Of a DNA stretch of 64,000 nt, positions 10,380 through 23,220 are shown in pieces (position 1 is the stretch's first letter; each line of letters opens with the position of its first letter). This stretch comes from Phlebotomus papatasi (taxonomy: Eukaryota > Arthropoda > Insecta > Diptera > Psychodidae). The notes under the pieces were generated by a model, which saw only the letters and a program-made list of their open reading frames with translations, had not been told where the DNA came from and made no database searches. The stretch lies in NCBI RefSeq assembly GCF_024763615.1, contig NC_077223.1:87234627-87298626 (forward strand), given 5' to 3'. The translations under genes and the position numbers were made by a program.

Positions 10380-12380
10380 GCTGGCGGAATAAATAGAAAC
10401 AGGCTTTTTATGAATTACCGCTTCATTATATCATTGTATCATTAACTTTAATAAATAAATTAGCAAATTTTGAAATTTGGATCACGTTTTTTTTTAATTT
10501 CATAAAACTTAAAAAAGTAATATTCTATATTTAATTGTTCAATAACTTTAGGAACAACATACAGTACTATTTAACGAAGGTTGTGAAAAGGTGGTTAACC
10601 CACCCTAATAAGCCTTTTAGATCATTTTACACTTCCTTCCGCAGTATAAAGTATCCGTAAGGGAATTTTTCACTTAATTAGGCACAAATAGTTGTAGAGA
10701 AGTGGAACACCTTCAAGAATCTTCCTGGAGCATCTTGTATCTGCTGAGAGTGTCAGTCTATTTACTGAGAATTCTTCCTGAGGGAATATGTAGCATGTTG
10801 AGATGAGTATCAAGGTGTCGCTTGTGGTGAAAGTCTTCTCATGGAAATTGAGCATTTGTGCAAAATATGGCATCGTAGGTTAATGCTATAGTGTTCTTGG
10901 TAAATTCTCATACAAGAGATGCTTGGGAAAACCGAAAGTATGATGGGCAGCATACCGAAGAAAATTCTCAATTACGCGCGTCTAAGTACTTTACACATTA
11001 TGGAGGTTAATTTGTAATGGTGTAACAAAGTCTTTAAGTTTTTCATCATAAAGTCTCATGAACTTTAAAATAAAACATTCTCTGTTGGTCATAAAGTAAG
11101 AAACTGTTAAATTACTTTTAGTCTTCGGGCACACCAAAATTCGTCTTTGTGATTTAATTACGAAAACAACATAATGAAGAAAGTTGTATTGTAGAGAAGT
11201 GATAAACTTTTGGATTTAATATTGGAAAATCTTGGCGTGTTTAGTGAAAATAAATTATTATAATAATTTTCTTGAAAATTTAATAAAGTTTAATATGCAC
11301 ATGAGTTGCAAATATAGTATAGACAACCGTCTATTCGACGCATTTTAAAGGAACTTTTTGCCATTATACTTTTATACAAAATGCATTTATTGTATGATTT
11401 ACTTCAAGGATCCATCTCATGAGAACTTTTCACAGTTTCTGCACTCTGAACAATTTTTCTTCCAAAATGATATTGTATATAAGACAAGAGTATTCTATGT
11501 CATAAAAACTTTTGCCATTGATGATACGTAAAAGTTGAGAAAAGGATATACTTCAGTTCATGCACAAAAATGACATTGTTGTCTGCAATTGATGCATCGA
11601 AAAGTCTTGTCATTCGTCTTCTTAGCAGTATAGAATCAGTCACTCTCAAAAGGAAGTATTAATCATCCCATGCAGGAGAGTGATGTCTTCTATTGAAAAG
11701 TCTGTGTAATAACGTGAAATTCAATATTATACGTTATGCAGAAAAAAAAATACTATCAGTTGATAAATCGATGGTCATTTTGATAGATTTTATTTCAAAA
11801 TGATAAATTACCCTGCAATTCAATGCACAGAATTCATATGACACTTGCAAAGCTTAAGCTATGCGATAACTCAATAATTAACTCTCACTGTTCAATTTAA
11901 TTCGCAACTTGTTTGTATTTTGAACCACCTCACGCATTTGTCTTTATCAGTTCGTAACCTTGGAATAATACAAAGTCTTTTACACTGAAAGAAAAAAGCA
12001 ATTAAATCAATTAAAGGTTTTTATTAACATAGGTCGCCGGAAAAAAATTTTTTTTTGTTCAAAACGTTCGGATTGCATCAAATAAGATTTGCTACTTTCA
12101 TAAGATATAGGACTGACAAGATAATCCTTACAACTTTTGCATTACGAAATAAATATTATATATAAAGAATATTTAGAAATATTTATTGTTTATTACACTG
12201 TTCTTAACCTAGTGTTCTTATTGAAAATTTATATTAGGGATAGAGAGTTCGAAGAATTTCAAATTTGAGTTATAGCGTCCACCGCCGTCTTAGCGTTGGT
12301 GATCAACCTCTTGAATAAAAACAGTGGAAAATTCTTTCTCAGGTTGTATGAGCCATCTGCATCATCCATAAAGAATTTAG
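10380..12380. other. AT-rich sequence with no recognisable feature
   Basis: I see no convincing ORF, splice pair, TIR or tandem array across this 2 kb. Short ORFs here have random composition. It could be intron of a - strand gene. Confidence 0.4.
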
Positions 12381-12388
12381 AAACAGTA

Positions 12389-13554
12389 GGGGAGACTGGG
12401 ATAAAAAGTCACAAAACGTATATTTTATTTTTTTTACAAGCTACCCGAGCGCCCCAGAAATTTCTAATTAGCGCAGTTTTATAGGAAATTTACCGCCCTA
12501 CAACTTTGTGAATGGCATTCTCTTCTATTTTGTAAGGAAATACATTTATCGAGCTGTTTTCTAAAAGGTAATTTTGTAACCATTCTGAAAAATACTGGGG
12601 CAAATAGTACCAGGTATGGAATATTATCATATTTTGATTTGCTTTATTACGGGCTTTCGTAAAATTAAAAAAATAGCTAGGTGACATATTTTTATAGAGA
12701 ATTTATTCCTCTACACCTTTTTAAAATACAGTTTTCTCTATCTGAACGAGAAAAGTGCTTTTCACTCTATTTTAGAAAAAAATACACAAAAGACTGCAAA
12801 TCGTTTGACCAATGCAAACAAAACGCGGCAAAACATAGAAATGACGTTTTTTCTCGCCGTGAGACATCAGAAATTGTTTCGGTTTTTGTTACTTTTTGCT
12901 CCATATCTTTTGTTACTTTTTACCCCAAGTGGTCGTTTTTAATAAAAGGACTTCTGGAGAAAAGAATCTTTGTGAAATTCTAAAATAGATAGTGGTTTCG
13001 TATTCAAAGAGTCCAAATCATTTAGGAAATATTTACTAGTGCATCAATTTTGGAGAATAAGTAGGTCGAAATTGATATCTGCTGTAAGGGTCCCGGTCAA
13101 AATCCCGAACGCCAAAATCCCGAAAGCCAAAATCCCGAACGCCAAAATTCCGAAAGCCAAAATACCGAATGGGCCAAAATATCGAAAGCCAAAATCCCGA
13201 ATTCTTAAAAGTGTCATAGCTACTCCCACGATTGTATCCGCGCTTACTGGAGGCAAAGGGAAATTTCTTGTGTCTTGGGAAATTATTCTAAACATTTTCC
13301 TCCAGTTCTTCTTCTTCCAGTTCGGGATTTTGGCGTTCGAGATTTTGGCTTTCGGTATTTTGGCTGCCACCGCTGCTGTAAGGAAAACATTTTAAAAATA
13401 GGGCTAAAAATTTCAATATTTTTCATTTTCTGAAATCCTTGTTCGAATTCCAAGAAGGCCATCTATGGAAAAAATTTAAGCCGCTATCTCTTTTATCTTG
13501 GAAGATATTGAATTTTAAAATTTTCAATTTGTGACTTTTTGCCCCAGTCTCCCC
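12389..13554 (+). mobile_element. 1.17-kb TIR element with GGGGAGACTGGG ends, hosting a foldback element
   Basis: Left TIR GGGGAGACTGGGATAAAAAG, right TIR its inverse (CTTTTTGCCCCAGTCTCCCC), with TA on both sides (12387-12388, 13555-13556). It also contains internal sub-terminal repeats (TTGTTACTTTTTGC/TTGTTACTTTTTACCCC). The foldback element at 13090-13375 lies inside it and therefore inserted later. Confidence 0.78.
13090..13375. mobile_element. foldback-type element, copy 1
   Basis: The left arm is about seven tandem units of CCGAA(A/C)GCCAAAAT; the right arm is the same unit inverted (GGGATTTTGGCGTTC). Between them is a core of about 120 bp (GAATTCTTAAAAGTGTCATA, then GGCAAAGGGAAATTTC) shared with 33655-33770. 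Arms built of short direct subrepeats in inverted orientation are the hallmark of foldback (FB/Galileo-like) transposons. Confidence 0.7.
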
Positions 13555-13856
13555 TAGTAATATAAACAAGAGAAAAAATTTTGTAGTCCTAGGCAAAATC
13601 GGTCTTCATCGGATCGGACTCAAATTTAAGATTTACACGTTTTGACATTCATAGATCGAAAAATCATAAGCTTATTATCTGAGCTTATCCATATTCTTAA
13701 GCATAAAATTTATGCAAATACTGTACATTTAGGGCTATGATCAAGCCAGTCTGCACATATATTCATATGAGATGTGGTTCCTCAGTTAACAGGATTGCGA
13801 ACTTCTGCGTTTCAGAGGAGGATTCTACAACGGATTTTTGGTCCCGTATGTGAGGA

Positions 13857-14136
13857 CTGTTTACATTGTACACTCAAGGGGTCAAGTGGTAGAGCACTCG
13901 TTCTATGATGCAAATGTCCCGGGTTCGAATCCCCTTTAGGTCACCAGGAGTTTTTCTGGCGTTAAAGGTATTCAGATTAAAGCTAGAGCTTCACTGCACT
14001 TGATTCCACGGGAATGGGATTGACAACCTCATCCTGTATAAGAAAAAAATAATAATACATATCTAGAAATCCCCTTCGGGAAGGCCTTGTTCCTTCATGG
14101 AATGTTGTGCAAGCATTATTATTATTATCATTATAT
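13857..14136 (+). mobile_element. tRNA-derived SINE with ATT-rich tail, copy 1
   Basis: The head resembles a tRNA: GGTCAAGTGGTAGAGCACTC (box A region) and GGGTTCGAATCCCC (box B consensus GGTTCGANTCC). About 200 bp of unrelated body follows, ending in an ATTATTATTATC tail. Perfect 10-bp duplications TATGTGAGGA lie at 13847-13856 and 14137-14146. Confidence 0.82.
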
Positions 14137-14194
14137 TATGTGAGGAGGGACGATTCCAAAGTCTATACAACCATAAAACGTATGAATGTTAAGG

Positions 14195-14395
14195 CGTCTT
14201 CAGACTGGAGGTTTGGCCCAATTGCGGAAGCTCTCAAAATCCAAAATATCAACGAAATTTATTGGTTTTTCTGAATCTAATAAGGAATTTGCTCTCAATA
14301 ATCTATTGCTAAATCAAATATTTATCAAAATTCTTGATTGATAATAAATTAGAGAAATTAAGCCATGTGACCAAAGTCTTAGGTCTGAAGCCCGT
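14195..14395. mobile_element. 200-bp MITE, CTTCAGACT family, copy 1
   Basis: CGTCTTCAGACTGGAGGTTT at the left and TCTTAGGTCTGAAGCCCGTA at the right form imperfect TIRs. Full-length similarity to 37848-38045. Confidence 0.65.
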
Positions 14396-14640
14396 ACTAC
14401 CGCGAGGTACCTGCTTTCAAGTAAATACCCCGCAATAGGCTCCGGTGATAGGCTTCGGGGAAAAGAGGCCCTCCCAGCTTCCAATGGACCGACGGCCGCT
14501 CATTAGGACGTCAGCTCATTAGGGGTGCGGAATTGGAGTCAGGCCAAGACTTCGCATGCCTCCGAGAATAAGCCCCATTGCCCATTCCAAGAGAACCACG
14601 AATCCGGTGAAGATTGACTGGTAAATTCGAAATATCTCAT
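14396..14640. other. GC-rich island of unknown origin
   Basis: About 245 bp visibly richer in GC than its surroundings (for example AGAGGCCCTCCCAGCTTCC, GACCGACGGCCGCTC) with a short duplicated GCTCATTAGG. No open frame of note. It probably comes from a decayed retroelement. Confidence 0.3.
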
Positions 14641-15317
14641 TAAGCACTAACAACCCAATCTATCGAAACTATAACGATATCGGAACTTGAGATTAGCTGC
14701 TATTTTATAGCACCCCTGAAAGTTACCACCGTAGTTGAACAGTGATTGGTACCGTTGGCTTAGAAGAGTCTTCGTAAGGATGGGCTTTCTTCCTCCAACT
14801 ACTCTAGGTTCAACAGTCCTACTACAAAATTACTTTATTAACTAAGGACCTTTACAAAGGCCTTAATCAAGTATACTTAGTATTACGGAAGAGTAATGCC
14901 ATATTAAATTCGCTATTCACCACAAAGCATTGACGCTTGTCTGATTTTCATATGTTTTAAGTAGTTTGATGTTCCACAACCAATTAAAATTAAGTCGTTG
15001 AGTTAAGAACTTTTTAAATACTTAATAAGTACTTAATATGTTATTCGGAACTTGTATTTATTTGTATTTAAATGCTGGCAATTTTATTACAATTTAAGGA
15101 CAAATTCGTAACAATGTTTGTTAAACGTTTGTCAAAGAACGTTTTTCCTTGTTAATTTGACAAATCTATTTTTGGATTTCAAACAAGATATTTTTTTCAA
15201 AATTTTTACGATCAATTTTACCAACCTTTCCATTTAAAATAGATTCCCGTCAAATCATTGCTCTACCTGCCGATTTTACTCTGAGGTTTTTTGAATTGTA
15301 ACGGTATATTCTAGTAC

Positions 15318-15640
15318 ATTCAGAGAAAATCTGTAGATTTTCGGCAGAATTTCTACGTAGAAAATCTGTAGATTTTCGGCAGAATTTCTGCATTGGAAAT
15401 CTGCATGGTCTCCATTGTCTCAACAAAAATATTGGTGATTTATCAAGAAACTCTAGAACTTACAAAGAAAATAGTATGCTCTGATTAACAAGTATTACCG
15501 ATTAAACATTTTACCAGGATTCGTCAGAAAATCTGCAAAAATTTCTGACGAATTTTGTCCCAAGCCCAAATAAAATTCGTAGGAATATCTACAGATTTCT
15601 CGGCAGATTTTCTGCAGAAATCTTAAAAATATTTGACGAA
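15318..15640. repeat. direct and inverted repeats of the AAAATCTGTAGATTTTCGGCAG motif
   Basis: A 30-bp unit containing ATCTGTAGATTTTCGGCAGA occurs twice in tandem (15329-15390) and again in altered or inverted form near 15585-15625, making a roughly 300-bp element with inverted ends. No TA/GGG termini. Confidence 0.55.
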
Positions 15641-16068
15641 ATTATTTGACGGGTTCTCAATATTTTTTTAAGTAAAATGGGTAAAATGAATTATTACTGC
15701 GACGGTGTGCATCAGTCATAAATTCGAATTTAAAACGTTTGTGACCACTAGACTTTAATATGTAATGGTACTTGTTAGAAAACTATAAAAAGTTCTTTTC
15801 ACTAATAATAGAATACCACTTTTTGCTTGGTTAATTTATTCACGTGAATATTGTTGAGGAAAATATATATACGAGAGAAGTAATTACATACAAATTCTTT
15901 CCTCAGAGACACATTTATATGCTGCTGAAACTATTTCAAATAGCACAAAGAAGTATTTATAGTATCACAGAGCACTATCACATGGCAAAGAATATGTTAA
16001 CAACACTTTGTAATTCTGCAGGAGTCACAGGCAAAAAAAACTTTTGTATGCTTTTTGTTGTTACTTAC

Positions 16069-16182
16069 CCTTAGAAAATTCGTTGGTAGTAATAGCCGGA
16101 AGTTGGGAGAAAATAAAGGAAGTTACACGCGTGGATGGAAGTGTATTAGGAAAGATTTTTGGATCAACTGGCAAGTTTGTGG
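16069..16182 (-). CDS. candidate internal exon (phase 1-1), unknown gene
   Basis: 114 nt between a pyrimidine-rich acceptor (CTTTACTTTTCAG) and a consensus donor (AAGG|GTAAGT). Only one frame is open, giving 37 full codons starting TNLPVDPKIFPN and ending TTNEFSK, rich in Pro, Thr and Ser. Both edges are phase 1, so it can be included or skipped without a frameshift. If it followed the 40367-40408 candidate the joining codon would be GCC. No homology is recognised; a chance ORF of this length is possible in this base composition. Confidence 0.35.
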
Positions 16183-17630
16183 CTGAAAAGTAAAGCGGAA
16201 ATAAGAAAATCGTAAATGATCTTCCGGAAGAAATATCTGAACTTTAATACGATACGACTATTTCGGAAGGCAAAAATAGTTTTATGTACATATTCTCCAA
16301 CATTGAAAGCATCAACCCCTTTTCAACCCCTTCCCTCCCCCACCTCCCATCAGCACCAGAGTAAGTATATAGTGCGGTGAAATCATATCTTTTCGGGCGA
16401 CGTTCAATTTTGTGGTGTCTCGAAATGTACAAATAAACCGACAAGTATACTCATATTGAATATATTTAGGTTCTCCCCGCCAAGAATCACCCTCATAAAG
16501 TTCAGGTGAATGGGTGGATAAAAGGAGCTAAGAGGGGTTGCGGTGAAGGAAATTGTAAAAGATGATGTCAAGTGCAAAAAGAATAAAAGGAAATATGTTG
16601 AGGGTATTTGAGTGGTGTATTTGATTGTAAAATGAAAGAAAATTCGACGTTTTATTTTCATCATTTCCTCTACCACCCATGTGAATGAATCAAATATTTT
16701 TCTTTTATTTTTATCTCATTCAATGTAAGCCTTACCCAAAAGCTTTGCTTCCCCTCAACAACATTTTCTTTTCCGTTTGATACAAAATTGAGTGAAATGT
16801 TCCACATTGTGATAAACTTGAGCTTCTATGTGATAGAGGTCTCCCTGGTTATCTACTTGAAACAGTTGGGTTTGAATTTATGCTATTTTTGTGGAAACAG
16901 AAAATTGGCGGTATTTTAAAAATCCTGAAAAGAACTCGCAATTGCTACAAAAAATAAAAAAAAAATATTTAAATATTATTAGAAAAATATACTTTTATAA
17001 GTCATGAAAAGAAATGAAATCAGTGATAAGATCCATAAAGCTTGTATTGTCTGGAATTCAATAATATTTAAATATAATCTGACTTAGAAATGGGAAGTAT
17101 GAATTAAAATGGGATGAAACACCCCAATCAAACAAATTTTATGACAAGAATATATAATAAAATTGATTAAACAAGATTCACTATCTCAAAACTTCATAGG
17201 GGAGCATGGGACAGTTTCATGCAGTTAAACTTTTTTTCAAAACTCTTTTACTAAACCACTCTGATCCAGATAGTTTTTCTAAATATTTTCTATTTAAAAA
17301 TATATAGTACAAATCCTACATAATCATTTATTATACCAGGAAATACCCCAGCCTCTCCTAAATAAAATTGTCGTACATAAACTGTTTCAAATATTTCGAA
17401 ATTAAAAGGAACAAAGATGAAAGACTAAGAAGTTAATTATTGGCTTGAGTCAATTTATTTTAAGTAAAGAAAAACGATAAAAAATTAAAATTCAAGCTCT
17501 TGATTCTTTTACTTTAATGCACTACGATCGCTCAGAATAAGAAACGAATAATTCGCAGTAGGCAAATTTTACAGGAGAGCGATTTAAAGCTGAGATTTTA
17601 CATGTAGAATAGAGTATAGGATTTTTGAGA
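16183..17630. other. AT-rich stretch without an identifiable gene
   Basis: Short ORFs near 16244-16676 are low in complexity and lack splice context. At 17198 AGGGGAGCATGGGACAG resembles the tip of a GGGG-type MITE, but its partner is not clear. Confidence 0.35.
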
Positions 17631-17644
17631 TTTAAAATCTCTTT

Positions 17645-17790
17645 TAAGGTGTCTACACATTGAGCACAATTTTCGTCAAAAATTGCTTTTTTGAAGGAAA
17701 TTGGCTGCAGTGCTGTAGGCAGAAACGTCAAAATTCTGTCAAAAATGCAATTTTTGACAAAAATTGCTTACAATGTGTAGAGGCCTTTAC
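17645..17790. mobile_element. 150-bp MITE with CTACACATTG ends, copy 1
   Basis: GGTGTCTACACATTG and ACAATGTGTAGAGGCC are inverted ends; TGTAGGCAGAAACGTCA lies in the centre. Matches 30866-31003. Confidence 0.65.
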
Positions 17791-18261
17791 ATTGAAAATA
17801 ATTATCTTTTACAAGACCGTTGACAGGATTTTAGTAACAGGGAGGCCAAGTTTGAAAGTATGTCATTTTTGGTATTTGAGGAGAATATTTCGTTTTTGGA
17901 AAAATTATCCTCTAAAGAAACCTCTTTTTTAACGCAAAGAACAAGAGTCTTCTTCACAAATTAGACATAAAAAACCAATTTTTATATATTGCAAAAAAAT
18001 ATTTTTTTTTAATATAAATTCAAAAACTACTTTTAAAGAAATTATTTTCAGAACCTTAAATTAAAAAAAAGACACTTAGGATATGATTTTTTATGGAATT
18101 CTATTCTATAATCCATTTCTACACCGATTTTGATTAATTTATACATAGGTAAAAAACGTTACTTAATTAATTAATAATTTAATAAACATTTTGAATTGAA
18201 CTTTTAAAATGTACAATCATGTTTAAAATTTAATTAGGAAAGTGGTCATTATCAATGGGTC

Positions 18262-18508
18262 TCACTCAATGGGTCAAGTGGTAAAGCACTCGGTCTATGA
18301 TGCAATGTGTCCCGGGTTCGAATCCCCTTTGGGTCACCAGGAATTTTTCTGGCGTTAAAGGTGTTCGGATTGCATCCAGTGAGCTTCACTGCACTTGATT
18401 CCACGGGCACGGGACTGACAACCTCATCCCGTGCAATGAAAAATAATAATACATGTCTAGAAATTCCCTTGTGGGAAGGCCTTGTTCCTCCATGGAACGT
18501 TGTGCCAG

Positions 18509-18560
<52 letters not shown>
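18262..18560 (+). mobile_element. tRNA-derived SINE, copy 2, with long (ATT)n tail
   Basis: Highly similar to 13857-14136 from GGGTCAAGTGGTAAAGCACT onward, including CCGGGTTCGAATCCCC. Its tail is about 17 ATT units (18507-18560). A clear target duplication was not found. The reading frames across the tail are artefacts of the microsatellite. Confidence 0.78.
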
Positions 18561-19383
18561 TTAAACGTTCTCATTGATCTGAATACCTTTTCTTAAAAGA
18601 AATTGCGTTGTTAGCTTAAAAATTAAGTATATTACCTTAAAGTATTTTTTTTAGATTAAAAACAATTTAGACTTTAATTAAAAATCGTTATAAATACTAT
18701 AGTTCAATTTTGATGATTTGAATTGGTTTTCAATAAGAAAACCATTTTTTTTGAAAATCTCTTGAATTATTAAACACTTATTACAAACTTAAACGTTCTT
18801 AATTCAGTGAAAAAATTTAGGAAGTTGTAGAACATTCAACTACTTAAAAAATATACGAAATTCAGACAAAACGAATAACGAAAATAAAATAACATGCCTC
18901 AGTCCCTTTGCATTAGGGACAAAATTTGCATAAGAAACATTGAAACTATTTTTTACTAAGTAATTGGGTACCTAATTAAAGACTTTGGACCAAGTAATTT
19001 TTGAGAATTTTCCCTTTAATTTTTTATACTTTTAGCGATCGACGATTTGGTATTTTTGAATACATGGATGAATGTATTTCGGTTCTCTGAACATTTGATT
19101 TTGGTCAAAATAGGCCTCAAGGCCTAAGACCTTGGTAAGGGGGGGTAGGTAAGGGGGGAAACAAAAAAAACTTCTTGAAAAAATGGACACATTGCCGATA
19201 TTTCTGTTACTTAGTCCGGATTTGGGCCTTTTTTGCTAGCTCCAAGTACTGCCGAACGAACTACCTAAATCTTTCTGAAAAAGTGTTTTAGATAAACGAT
19301 AATCGTACTGAATTTCCGAATTTAATTTCAACAAAAAGAAAATAGAAAACAGAAGGGTAAAATGAGGTAATAGAGAACTAGTA

Positions 19384-20434
19384 GGGTAAAATGAGGTAAT
19401 TTGGAACCATTTACAATTTGGGACATTTGAGATTTTCTCATTATTTTAGAGATTCAAAAGGAAAAATATTTTGATATCGATATCGATACTAAATAGAGTC
19501 AAACACAGGCACAGAAGCCCAAACAGGGAAGAAGAAATTTATCACAGCTGTGATGGGGGCTAACATCGATCAGCTGATCAGTCTTTGTTGGATGTTGTTG
19601 GAAAAATTGTCTCTCGTGCAAAGTCCGAATTGTGCTCAGTGTAACTGTGTTATCACACTTACACATTAAAATTTTAATATGATTCACATTAATCGTCGCT
19701 AATGAGAGTCCAAATGAGTAATTTGTGTGTTTGAATCATTTTATATTCAAAATTTGATCTATTTGTTGATAAAAAGGTAGACTTGGCCCGCAAAATTTGA
19801 TATTAATTGATTTATAGCATTAATGCGAAAAATTAATGCGATTTTCTCATTAATTTTTTAATGTGAAAAATATTTATGCTTTAGGTAAATTTAGACTTAT
19901 TTTTGCAGGCCAAGTCCACTTCTTTATCAATAAATAGAAAAACCCCAAATATTAAGTGACTCAAAGACACAAATAACATATTTGGACGCTCACAAGCGAC
20001 AATTAATGTGAATCACATTAAAATTTTAATATGCAAGTGTGATAACGCCGTAACGATTTTTGTGACAATTTTTTCCCCAAAATTTCTATGTAAGTCTCGC
20101 GATCATTTTAGTTATTGTTTAATTCATTGTTTATTCTTAATATTTTGTAAAAAAAAATTGCAAATTGTAGACCTTAAGAAGGAGGAAAACCCCTCCGAAA
20201 CGTCGGCTTAGGAAATTAAAAGGAGAAAGGAGCCAAAGGTCAATACCGTGTTTCACTGTCCCTCATACTCAGTTTACTGGCCGAAAACTATCTAGGAAAA
20301 ATATTTTTCCTGTTCTTCTTAATGGTCTTTTTCTTTTAATTCGCGGTCTTTGTTTTGTCTTTGCTCATCTGAATCGATGAGAAAATCACAAATGTATCAA
20401 ATTGTAAATTGTTCCAAATTACCTCACTTTACCC
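19384..20434. mobile_element. 1.05-kb TIR element with GGGTAAAATGAGG ends, containing a nested palindrome
   Basis: TIRs of about 55 bp, starting GGGTAAAATGAGGTAATTTG, with TA on both sides (19382-19383, 20435-20436). Inside, about 19640-20050 is itself a palindrome (GTTATCACACTTACACATTA against its inverse near 20030-20050, with GCCAAGTC blocks near the axis), so a second MITE sits in the first. A GGAGGAAAACCCCTCC hairpin followed by CGAAACGTCGG lies at about 20181-20206. Confidence 0.75.
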
Positions 20435-20439
20435 TACTT

Positions 20440-21960
20440 AATTCAATTTAGGTCGGTAAAAATTCCAATTTCAAAATACTAAAAATATGATAACCTTGGT
20501 AATATCTTGATGGTTATGATTATATTCATAATTGCTTTTACTACCTTTCATATATGTAAAAGGGATATAACAGTCAGCAGAAAGTTATTAAAAGGCTTTT
20601 AACACCTTGAGTGAATTACAAACCAAACAAGAGCTCATCACAATCCGTAACTTCTTTAACATATTTTTCAATAAATATAGCAACGAACACGTTTCACCAT
20701 TTTATCCCATTGTCTATATCTCATCACAAATCTCATCTTTCGCTGATGACATACATCTTTAGTGAATCATCAATTTCCTATCTTAACCACGTTTCCCATT
20801 CAATCAAAGAGGCCAACCTACCCTTCAGAATCCTCATCGCCACAAGTGACAAGACCCAAAGCAACATCTTAGACTTATCCCTCTTTTTTTCTGCCCTTAA
20901 ACCCCTTCGGGATATGTTGAGAGGCACAATAAAAGAGCATCTGGGAAGAAAAGGGGGGTAGAAAAGTACATCCAAAGTGTGAAGAAAAAAAATGTTCTAG
21001 TTGACATTATATGACAAGGTACAAGCTTCAACTTTGCTCGCTCCACTCTAGGGACCCTTACACCTAAGGCGAATGAATACGAGATTGGATATTAAACGGT
21101 AAGCTTTTTGGAACAAAACGGGAAAAAGATGAGAAACAGAAGGCACAGGAAAACGAGGAAGAAGTCGAAGGAGATAAAAAGAGGGTGTTTATCCGCATTT
21201 TTCCACTTGGTATATTCGACAACAATGTGTTCTTTTTCAGAGGGAAATGTTTCTTGCCCTATTACAACAAAAAAAACATTAAATTGCAAAAGAGATAAAG
21301 GAAATCCCAGTGTGAATGCCAATTAGTTGAAAATCCAGTTTGTAGATTTAAAAATTAAAACACAAGTCCTAATTAAATCGAGCTTTTTCTCTTCTTCCTA
21401 GACTATTACCTTGTTATAATACAATGTACCTTATAATGTGAATCCGTGTTTTGCTTTAACTATATGCAAAACGCAAAAACATTGCAAAAAATGTCTCTTC
21501 GGTAAGCTTCGGTAACAAGGTTAAAAATTAAACTCAAAAGCTTCATTAGTAACTATAGTTTTAAAAGTCCTAAATGAATGGATGAATGAAAGCAAAACGC
21601 TCTTGCAGTACTTCTATTAAAAAATATTTTTTTAAAAATATTTAAAATATATTTTATTATATCCATTGTCAGTTTCATCATTAAGGTGTTGAGTTAAAAT
21701 TAAATACAGTTTGGGCTTAATAAGATATCATTAAATATTGCAAAAAGAAATACAATACGTTGGAATAATAAACCAGTGATAAACCTAGACAAGTTTATGG
21801 TACCTGATCCCTTTTATATGTGAACCAAAAACGCATTCAACTCACGGGGCTTGCACTCTTAAGATGTCTGTAGAGAATTTGAGCTACCATAAGCTTATTT
21901 GGGATTATCATTGGTCATTGTCTATTACATATATCTAAAATAAAAGGTCGACAAAAGAAA
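20440..21960. other. AT-rich stretch without an identifiable gene
   Basis: Overlapping short ORFs on both strands (20611-20961, 21092-21326) have random-like composition and no splice context. Nothing else is seen. Confidence 0.35.
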
Positions 21961-22260
21961 AACAGTTTATTGAAATCAGTCATTACAGGAGTCCGATCAA
22001 TTTCGATGCAGTAAGGGTCGGCATGCATTGAAATAAATTGGGAACGGATGCGATTTAGCATTAGAAAGGTCTCAATCTCAGATACAATATACTAAAATTT
22101 CATAGGAATCGCTTGACCAACCACGTTTATTCCGATTATAACTCAGCTTGAAACATAGATGGCAGAGTACAACCCATCATTATAAAGGTCTCGACCTTTA
22201 TTTTATTGTGAGGCCAAATTCTCACAGAACCTCCACGAAGATGCTGCCTAGAATTTCCTG
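21960..22260. repeat. dispersed repeat also present at 58375-58640
   Basis: Shared blocks in the same order: GAGTCCG, GTAAGGGT, TAGAAAGGTCTC, GGATACAA(T/A)A, AAATTTCATNGNAATCG. Extremities are unknown. Confidence 0.5.
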
Positions 22261-22299
22261 GCGAAATTGGAAAGAAATGGCAAGAAAATAAACCATTTG

Positions 22300-23220
22300 C
22301 ACTTAAGAGTAAAATTCATGCGAGCAACCGATATGTTATTGAGCTCAGTTTGAACAGGCTACTCATTAAGCGGCTACCGTACCGTTGGTATCCAAGTTCG
22401 ACTTCTCAAGCTCCATTGGGACAAGCCTATATTTTTCAGGAATACTTCCAAAGTCAATCTCTGGATATAGAGCATTCTGAAGAGCAGCACTACCTGACGC
22501 TCCGAATCGCTCCCAGTTTTGCTTTCTCTGTCTTTCCAAAATGGAAAGATTATGGTGTCAATTGATATCTAAGCAGCTTCGTCAATCTCGCTTCTTCAAA
22601 GCCGTGTATACTCTGAGCCTCCGTTATTGGAATCAGAATAGCTCTTGGATAGCGCTGGAACTTTGTGAGTCGAATCTCGCCCCTCGGAAAACTAATCCTG
22701 TAGCATATAATACCGCGGATTCGTACCTGACGCACCAAATTGTTCTCAGTGTTCTCCTCTTTTGGAAAAACACTATAATCACCAGATCGATTTCCGGATC
22801 AATGTGTAGCGTTACAACAAGGTCCGCCTTCTAATGAACTCGTTGTAGGCCCTCTTCATTGAGTCCATTTTAAACGGTCTGCAGGAGATTCATTGAATTT
22901 ATCGTCGAGGACTGCTACCGGTCTGACGGTCTGACTCAACAGAGACATAATACTACCATGTGGCTGTAAGATGTCCCATTCTGTGCTAGACCACTAAGAG
23001 CACGTCCTTCTTTGCTCTGGACGTCGCCTCCTCATAATAATTTTAACGGACTTTGCATCATCTGATGTTTTGCAAATGCTGATGAAAGGAGAGCCCTGAT
23101 GTCCTAAGCCCCACAAAAGACGACTTCAGGCGCCTGGCAAGTTGGCCTTTTTATATGGATATGGAGCTATTTGAAGCCAATTCATAAATTGATCTCGGAC
23201 TCAGCTCACAGTGCTCCGAG
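22300..23220. other. GC-elevated, coding-like but disrupted sequence
   Basis: Both strands carry several 50-100-codon frames interrupted by stops (for example on the - strand, a frame reading CKTSDDAKSVKIIMRRRRPE). The composition suggests decayed retroelement coding sequence, but I cannot match a domain. Confidence 0.35.

Noticed and set aside
13090..13200. CRISPR array
   Set aside because: Units are 13-15 bp with no spacers of constant length, the host is eukaryotic, and the array occurs in inverted pairs around a core.
13039..13395. 118-aa and 108-aa ORFs on both strands with IPKAKIPNAK / FGILAFGILA repeats
   Set aside because: They are the translation of the foldback minisatellite; both strands and several frames are open because the repeat lacks stops.
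13875..13945. tRNA gene
   Set aside because: Boxes A and B match a tRNA, but the acceptor stem does not close and the same head recurs with a long body at 18262, so it is a SINE.
18307..18574. ORFs ending in poly-Leu or poly-Ile
   Set aside because: They read through the SINE body and its (ATT)n tail.
20611..21326. Several ORFs of 70-116 aa on both strands
   Set aside because: Ser/Ile/His-rich random-like composition, mutually overlapping, no splice or promoter context, no recognisable family.
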